Shown: positions 33,733 through 38,123 of the stretch, piece by piece | Position numbering within the stretch: position 1 is the first letter of the stretch | Layout of the letters: each line of letters begins with the position of its first letter | Source: Acidobacteriota bacterium | Lineage (GTDB): Bacteria > Acidobacteriota > UBA6911 > RPQK01 > JACQSY01 | Direction: 5' to 3' | NCBI GenBank assembly: GCA_016211085.1 | Contig: JACQSY010000123.1 | Span: forward strand, 1-38,123 | Length of the DNA stretch: 38,123 nucleotides | Notes under the pieces: generated by a model | The model's database searches: none | What the model saw: the letters and a program-made list of their open reading frames with translations, nothing else | What the model was told of the DNA's origin: nothing | Program-made: the position numbers and the translations under genes

Positions 33733-34590
33733 ATGGCCGATGTCAGCTTCATCATCCCCTCGTACAAGCCAGGACCCGTACTGGAATTTTGCCTGCAATC
33801 CATCCACCGCCAACAAACGGCGCTCACCTACGAGATCTTGGTCGTGGACTCTTCTCCCGACGGTTTTCCAATTGCTCTGGGCCAAGACAGCCCCACGGTC
33901 CAGGTATTCCGGTCCCCGGAACGGCTTTCTCCCGGCAGGGCTCGCAATTGGGGGGCAGAGCATGCGAAGGGGAAGCTCATCGCCTTCTTGGATGCCGATG
34001 CTGTGGCTTCTACGGACTGGCTGGAGAAGGCCTGCTCATCCCTTTCCGGTGAAAGACGCCTGGTGGGGGGAGCCGTTCTCAATGCCAACCCGGAGAGCCT
34101 TGCCAGCCGTGTTCTTTATCTAATCGAGTTTTCAGACTACCTTCCAGGACTGGTTTCGGAAGGGCGTGCGGTGCTCTCCAGCTCCAACCTCCTGCTCTCC
34201 CGTAACGACTTCATGCGTGCAGGAGGCTTCGATGAACGCCTCGAGATGGCAGAGGACCTGTTATTTTGCCTGCAGTTCCCACGACAGGTGTTCTTCAACG
34301 CTTCAGCGCATATTCAACACTATCACCGCACAGAATGGAATAAAGTCAAGGCTCACCTGAGGGAGCTGGGATATTGGAGCGGGAAGCTCAGAAGATCGTA
34401 CCCGCTTCCAGGTTCGTGGGTGCGAAATATCCCTATGCTCAGTTTCCTCGTCCCCGTTTATCGAAGTGTTTTGATCGCGGAAAGAATCCGGAAAAGCAGC
34501 ATAGCCAAGAAAGAACTCTGGCTTCAGCCGTTGGTGGTGGCGTGCTTGTTTTATTGGGCTGCGGGATTCTACCGAGGTATCCAACGGTAA
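33733..34590 (+). CDS. Glycosyltransferase family 2
   Basis: 285 aa. VSFIIPSYKPGPVL (4-17), VVDSSPDGFP (an altered VDNxS motif), LSPGRARNWGAEHA, AFLDADAVASTDWLEKA (DAD metal site) and GGFDERLEMAEDLLFCLQF (AED in place of the usual ED-xD). The SPGRARNxG and MAED motifs define a GT2 branch distinct from the NND group in this array. The C-terminus has MLSFLVPVYRSVLIAERI and LVVACLFYWAAGFYRG, the second a possible membrane helix. It ends 5 nt before the convergent secreted-protein gene. Confidence 0.87.
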   Translation: MADVSFIIPSYKPGPVLEFCLQSIHRQQTALTYEILVVDSSPDGFPIALGQDSPTVQVFRSPERLSPGRARNWGAEHAKGKLIAFLDADAVASTDWLEKACSSLSGERRLVGGAVLNANPESLASRVLYLIEFSDYLPGLVSEGRAVLSSSNLLLSRNDFMRAGGFDERLEMAEDLLFCLQFPRQVFFNASAHIQHYHRTEWNKVKAHLRELGYWSGKLRRSYPLPGSWVRNIPMLSFLVPVYRSVLIAERIRKSSIAKKELWLQPLVVACLFYWAAGFYRGIQR

Positions 34591-34595
34591 AAGAT

Positions 34596-35444
34596 TTACT
34601 TCTGCTCTGGCTGCTGTGGCGGAACTGTCGGCTTCAGCACAGGTGTGAGCTTATCACCTCGTTTAAGCTTCTGGACCTGTTCTTCTGTCAACCCAAAAAG
34701 GCCACGCGCACCCGGGCTGAGGTAATTGTAGACAATGGGGACGCTCATGCGTTTGCGTTCGCCCTTTTGTTTCAAGACAAGGGTCATTTCACTCTTCAGA
34801 TCCTTGCTTATCTCTTCACCTTTGTAGTGAATGATGATTCTTGCAGATTCCCCAGGGGCGATTTCCTTCGGACTCTCAAGGATCTCAAACTTACTGGCGT
34901 CCAATTCGACCTGTTCCAGCACCGCAGACGTGTCCACCCCGTTTTCGAGAAACAAGACACCGCGTTGGCTTGTATCCAGGAAATGAATTCGAAGGAGTTC
35001 CGGATTGATCCTGAAGACGGGCGGTACCGACTGTGCTTTGGTCTGGGCTGACTCGAAAAGTTGCAAGAGCGGCTTGTTTGAGGCCTCGGCCACCTTTGCT
35101 TTCCACTGATCTTCCTCGAGGACCCATTTTTCTTCCACCTTGAACTCAATGAAGTGACCGGGCGTGCCTTCCATCAAACGGTCTAAAGCTACCTGAACCA
35201 TAGCTTCTCGATCAGAAAGCATCTGCACACTTAAAAGCTTCCAGGATCGAAAAATAGGTTCCTTCCTCAAGATGAAGTCATTACGGGAATCCAGCGTCAC
35301 CAGGTCAAGAGCTGAGTTCTTATTTTGTTTAAGAAGGAAGTCCCAGTATTGGGCAACGGCTCGTTCGAGCTCTGTAGGAACGGAGCCATGGCTTTCAGGA
35401 AAAAAGGAGGTGAGAATGAAAAATAACAGCAGTAAATTTTTCAT
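34596..35444 (-). CDS. Secreted protein with C-terminal DUF1573/ASPM-Hydin-like Ig domain
   Basis: 282 aa from ATG 35444 with GAGGAA upstream; a TTG at 35456 would add four residues. Signal peptide MKNLLLLFFILTSFFPESHG. The first half (about 25-135) resembles small alpha/beta folds that follow a signal peptide (AVAQYWDFLLKQNKNSALDLV...GHFIEFKVEEKWVLEEDQWK), perhaps NTF2-like. The second half has GVLFLENGVDTSAVLEQVEL and PKEIAPGESARIIIHYKG, the usual DUF1573-like Ig pattern. A proline-rich tail ends the protein. It lies behind a hairpin, downstream of the 36157 gene, on the same strand. Confidence 0.8.
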   Translation of the reverse strand: MKNLLLLFFILTSFFPESHGSVPTELERAVAQYWDFLLKQNKNSALDLVTLDSRNDFILRKEPIFRSWKLLSVQMLSDREAMVQVALDRLMEGTPGHFIEFKVEEKWVLEEDQWKAKVAEASNKPLLQLFESAQTKAQSVPPVFRINPELLRIHFLDTSQRGVLFLENGVDTSAVLEQVELDASKFEILESPKEIAPGESARIIIHYKGEEISKDLKSEMTLVLKQKGERKRMSVPIVYNYLSPGARGLFGLTEEQVQKLKRGDKLTPVLKPTVPPQQPEQK

Positions 35445-35463
35445 ATGATTCCTCAAAATGCAA

Positions 35464-35488
35464 AGGGGCTATAAACTGCATAGCCCCT
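35464..35488 (-). terminator. Hairpin between two secreted-protein genes, possible attenuator
   Basis: AGGGGCTAT (35464-35472) pairs with ATAGCCCCT (35480-35488), a perfect 9-bp stem with a 7-nt loop. The following minus-strand tail (TTTGCATTTTG) is only moderately T-rich. It lies 30 nt after the stop at 35519 and 20 nt before ATG 35444, so it could partly stop transcription and lower expression of the second gene. Confidence 0.65.
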
Positions 35489-35518
35489 CTCTTCTCTCCT
35501 CCAAGGTCAAGCTGGAAA

Positions 35519-36157
35519 CTAGGGAACAACCACGGGAATTCCACCGATGAATCCACCGCTCCCAACAGCGGGTTCCATGTGGAAAGCCTGCGTAAAGCCG
35601 GTGGCAAAAATCGTGACCGTGTAGGTTCCGGCGACACCGTCACAATTTGCTACGATCCACGCATAGCCGGCAAAAGAACGAGTCGCGCTCCCCGTGGCGC
35701 GTGTCAGAATGTCCGATAGTAATACGGTATAAGTTTCACCAGGAGCCAGCGTACCGTCGGCACGAAGGCCGGTGCCGGGCGATCCGGCCGCTGTCTCAAA
35801 GACAATGAGCGTACCGTCGGCATCAAAGAGGTAAAACTCGATCGTACCCTGCCTGTCTCCACGAGCGCGAATGAGTTCAAAGTTGTCGTTTGCTCCTCCC
35901 GCCACCGGTGTAGGTGCAACTGCAGGCGGAACGGCAAGCATATTGCTCACGGAGATAGCGGTGTCAATCGCAGTAGCACCCGGAAGGCGGGCCATGAATG
36001 CTGCGAAAACCGCCGTTTGTTTAGGCGTACCCGTAGCGTGCAAGAAAGATACCGTGTCCGTCCCAGGGGTCAACTTGCTCCCTGTTTCAGCCATCGCATG
36101 AATTCCAAAAGCCAGGGTCAGCGCACTGAAAAATAGAATTGCTCTCACTTTTCTCAT
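35519..36157 (-). CDS. Small secreted beta-rich surface protein
   Basis: 212 aa from ATG 36157 (GGAG 8 nt upstream). An in-frame start at 36196 would add 13 residues ahead of the signal peptide. Signal peptide MRKVRAILFFSALTLAFG ending near AMAE. The mature chain has TAIDTAISVSNML, GTIEFYLFDADGTLIVFETA, LAPGETYTVLLSDIL and FAGYAWIVANCDGVAGTYTV. The GTIEFYLFDADGT stretch resembles GTLKFYKKDGTPL in the C-terminal module of the PKD protein at 19699, so both may share a surface domain. Family otherwise not recognised. It is preceded by copy B of the bipartite element. Confidence 0.78.
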   Translation of the reverse strand: MRKVRAILFFSALTLAFGIHAMAETGSKLTPGTDTVSFLHATGTPKQTAVFAAFMARLPGATAIDTAISVSNMLAVPPAVAPTPVAGGANDNFELIRARGDRQGTIEFYLFDADGTLIVFETAAGSPGTGLRADGTLAPGETYTVLLSDILTRATGSATRSFAGYAWIVANCDGVAGTYTVTIFATGFTQAFHMEPAVGSGGFIGGIPVVVP

Positions 36158-36320
36158 GCTTTCTACTCCTTCGGTTAAGGTTGAACCAATCCTCATAAAT
36201 TCTCAAGACGGAACAAATCGCCTGAAAACCACCCCCGTTTCAGTCTTCCTTCCAGGATTCACTTTTCAAAAAGCTATAAAAACGAGCGACACCCCTATCT
36301 GCTTAAAAAAGCTGACAATG

Positions 36321-36360
36321 AAAGATGCATTTCAGGCTGAAAAGTCGCACTTTTTCTTCC
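36321..36360 (-). promoter_or_regulatory. Bipartite upstream element, copy B
   Basis: On minus: AAAAGTGCGACTTTT (36354-36340), one C, nine unconserved nt, TGCATCTTT (36329-36321). The palindrome edge lies 183 bp from ATG 36157, against 193 bp for copy A, a difference of about one helical turn. It abuts the stop codon of the upstream gene (36361). Confidence 0.6.
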
Positions 36361-37908
36361 CTAAGGAATGTACACTAATTGGCGCGATTTGTATCCCTGA
36401 AAATCACCGATAATGACAAAGGGAACTTTCCCCGCCGTGCTGAGACTGCCATAAAAAAGAGGCCCCCCCGGCCTGCTTTCAGCCAAAACGATCCGGTTCC
36501 CGTATTCAAAAACCAGAACATCCGCCTCTCCCGTCTGCCCTCCCAGATTGGTGAGCTTCAGGATGCGCGCGCTGTTGAGCAAATCGTCGGTCCCCACCAC
36601 AAAACTATCGCTATAGCGAGAGCCAATCGTCACTCCATTGCGGAGCGCACTATCCAGGACGTAGAGCCGCCGATCTTTTTGGGACCCGCCAGAGTCAGAA
36701 TCTACCACTAACCCTGGTGTAAACGGAAGCAATAACTCTTTAACGTACTTAAATTGTTCGCCTGATTTTTCATAAACAAAAAGATGTGGCGAGTTTTTCA
36801 CCAGAAGAGCCAGGTCAAGTTGTCCATCGGCGTTAAAATCATAAAGTGCCAGCCCGATTACCGATTTCTGCAAGACAAAGCCGAAGGCCCATCGGCGGAA
36901 TTCTCCATATTCATCGCCCAGGTAAGAATCCAGGACCGTTCCAAGAGGCCCTACGCGCGCAAACACCAAATCGGTCAGGCCATCTCCGTTCAAATCACTG
37001 GTGAGCACCTGGTCATTATCTCCAAAGACCAAAATCTTGCGGCTGATGCCCATTACAAAGCTGAACTCCAAGCCGCCCTCCAGCGCGAAGGAGCCGGTCT
37101 CTAATCGGGCAGCACGAAATACCCGGCCTGAGAGTTGAGCCCAATTGCCAATCACGAGAAAATCAAAAACATCAGGATTTTCTCGGAGGGGTTGAGTGGG
37201 CTCAATGTCTTGAGTGGGGTTTAATTTCTCAACTGCACCGCCACTCTCTGCCGGAGGATTTTCTGCCACCGTTGTCTGAGGTGAATTAGCGCTCTCGGAA
37301 CTCTGCTTTTTATCTCTCGAGGCTGGTGCCGGTTTCGCTGCATCGAACGGATTTTCAGGCTCGCGTAGAATCGGAAACGCCGAATTACCGAAAAGTTGGT
37401 TGGCGGCGAGTTGATATTCTCGTTCCAATGCCTCCAGTTCAGACTCACCGCTTAATTCAAAACCCGCCTCCCCAAGGCGCTTTGAGAATGACTTTCCCAA
37501 ACCCACTAAAGATCCTCGGGAATGCCCGCTTTCTTCTTTCCCGCCGGCGTCAGGACTGTTTTGCTTTACTTCCCAATCATTGGCGGGAGGCGTGAAGACC
37601 CCAGGCATTCCCTCACTTTCAGAAGGAGGGAATGATATAGGTGGGGAAGATGACGTTTCTGAACGCACCGATCCTCTATGCGGCAAAAGGACAGAAATCG
37701 AATCTGGCTTCGTCGAGCGACCAAGTGTCTCCTTGGTGTATGGAATACTCGTGAGCCCAGACGTCTTCATCATGGAATTCCGGATAATCACCTCCGGGCG
37801 CTGAATCACGTGAGAGAAAGTCGAAAAGAACAGAGGGAGAGACAAAAGAAGCGCCAATGCCGTAAGACAAAGTACAACACCCCTTCTCCTCCTCACGTTT
37901 GGCCGCAT
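36361..37908 (-). CDS. Membrane-anchored protein with FG-GAP/VCBS-type repeats
   Basis: 515 aa. A basic N-terminus (RPNVRRRRG) and one helix at 11-29 (VVLCLTALALLLSLPLFF) anchor it or form an uncleaved signal. Residues about 45-240 are proline/serine-rich and low in order. The rest looks like a beta-propeller with calcium-binding repeats SDLNGDGLTDLVF and YDFNADGQLDLALL (DxNxDGxxD). Such proteins sit on the periplasmic or outer face and bind partners or glycans. ATG at 37908 has GAGGA 9 nt upstream. Confidence 0.8.
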   Translation of the reverse strand: MRPNVRRRRGVVLCLTALALLLSLPLFFSTFSHVIQRPEVIIRNSMMKTSGLTSIPYTKETLGRSTKPDSISVLLPHRGSVRSETSSSPPISFPPSESEGMPGVFTPPANDWEVKQNSPDAGGKEESGHSRGSLVGLGKSFSKRLGEAGFELSGESELEALEREYQLAANQLFGNSAFPILREPENPFDAAKPAPASRDKKQSSESANSPQTTVAENPPAESGGAVEKLNPTQDIEPTQPLRENPDVFDFLVIGNWAQLSGRVFRAARLETGSFALEGGLEFSFVMGISRKILVFGDNDQVLTSDLNGDGLTDLVFARVGPLGTVLDSYLGDEYGEFRRWAFGFVLQKSVIGLALYDFNADGQLDLALLVKNSPHLFVYEKSGEQFKYVKELLLPFTPGLVVDSDSGGSQKDRRLYVLDSALRNGVTIGSRYSDSFVVGTDDLLNSARILKLTNLGGQTGEADVLVFEYGNRIVLAESRPGGPLFYGSLSTAGKVPFVIIGDFQGYKSRQLVYIP

Positions 37909-38123
37909 TGGCGATAGTCCTCACCGGGGACGATTTCGATCCGGCGTTTCGGGACAGTTATACAGGACGCCAATGACAGAAGTAAAGTTAAAACCTGCTG
38001 GATCAGTGGGAAACGGAATAGAGATCGTACCCCCTTGGTGAGGATTCGGGTTTTAGGGAAGAGAAGTATGAAAGAACTCAGAAGTTACCTTTCAAAGAAG
38101 CAGGCCAGGGCGAAGTGAGCGGA
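37909..38123. other. Right-end region, no complete gene
   Basis: 215 nt without a supportable gene. On minus it contains AGGTTTTAAC (opposite 37987-37995) and TATAAC (about 37965-37960), possible parts of a promoter for the 37908 gene. A start-less minus-strand frame ends at 37921, and a 16-codon plus frame starts at ATG 38068; neither is convincing. Confidence 0.4.

Noticed and set aside
33444..34052. 202-codon plus-strand open frame across two GT2 genes
   Set aside because: Out-of-frame shadow of two clearly coding GT2 genes; translation is rich in Arg/Pro/His typical of a wrong frame.
34374..35051. 225-codon plus-strand frame opposite the DUF1573-like gene
   Set aside because: Antisense to a gene with signal peptide and Ig domain pattern; no motif of its own.
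37921..38044. Start-less minus-strand frame at the right end resembling a protein C-terminus
   Set aside because: An in-frame TAA precedes it within the window and no ATG, GTG or TTG codon lies in between, so it cannot be a gene end continuing from outside.
1..38123. CRISPR arrays, insertion sequences, prophage genes
   Set aside because: No regularly spaced direct repeats, transposase motifs or phage structural genes were seen.

Overview
The window looks like part of the chromosome of a Gram-negative environmental bacterium. It has roughly balanced base composition, TMTC-like membrane proteins with TPR tails, K319/PKD-type secreted proteins and many extended -10 promoters. An Acidobacteriota-like lineage would fit, but that is a low-confidence guess: no rRNA or phylogenetic marker is present.

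Layout. (1) 1-614: two tRNA genes on the minus strand, Thr(TGT) then Tyr(GTA). (2) 594-7791, minus strand: glycosyltransferases (GT2, GT4, polyprenol-phosphate type GT2), a zinc-ribbon methyltransferase and a TMTC-like GT-C protein with TPRs. (3) 7922-18353: the core of a surface-polysaccharide locus. It holds a sugar-nucleotide epimerase/decarboxylase, an initiating phosphoglycosyltransferase, two GT2 and two GT4 enzymes, an O-antigen-ligase/polymerase-like protein with TPRs, and a Wzm/Wzt ABC exporter whose ATPase carries a C-terminal glycan-binding-type domain. (4) 18329-25339, minus strand: four secreted proteins (a hypothetical, a three-PKD-domain protein, a sialidase-fold/Asp-box protein and a probably abundant unknown surface protein), with a clear terminator at 23358-23390. 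(5) 25673-34590, plus strand: a double-methyltransferase protein and six GT2 genes in tightly packed order, interrupted by one minus-strand TIM-barrel hydrolase-like gene. (6) 34596-37908, minus strand: three more exported proteins.

How it may work together (inference). A glycan is started on undecaprenyl phosphate by the phosphoglycosyltransferase, extended by the GT2/GT4 enzymes, possibly capped by the double methyltransferase, recognised by the Wzt C-terminal domain, exported by Wzm/Wzt, and transferred by the ligase-like protein. This combination resembles ABC-dependent O-antigen systems and also the S-layer protein glycan loci of Geobacillus/Aneurinibacillus. The adjacent secreted proteins could therefore be acceptors, or simply co-inherited surface proteins.

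The most notable non-coding signal is a bipartite element: a palindrome with a 3-base centre, nine free bases, then a conserved 9-mer. It occurs twice, at almost the same distance upstream of two secreted-protein genes (25339 and 36157 starts). All positions were read by eye; no database search was run.
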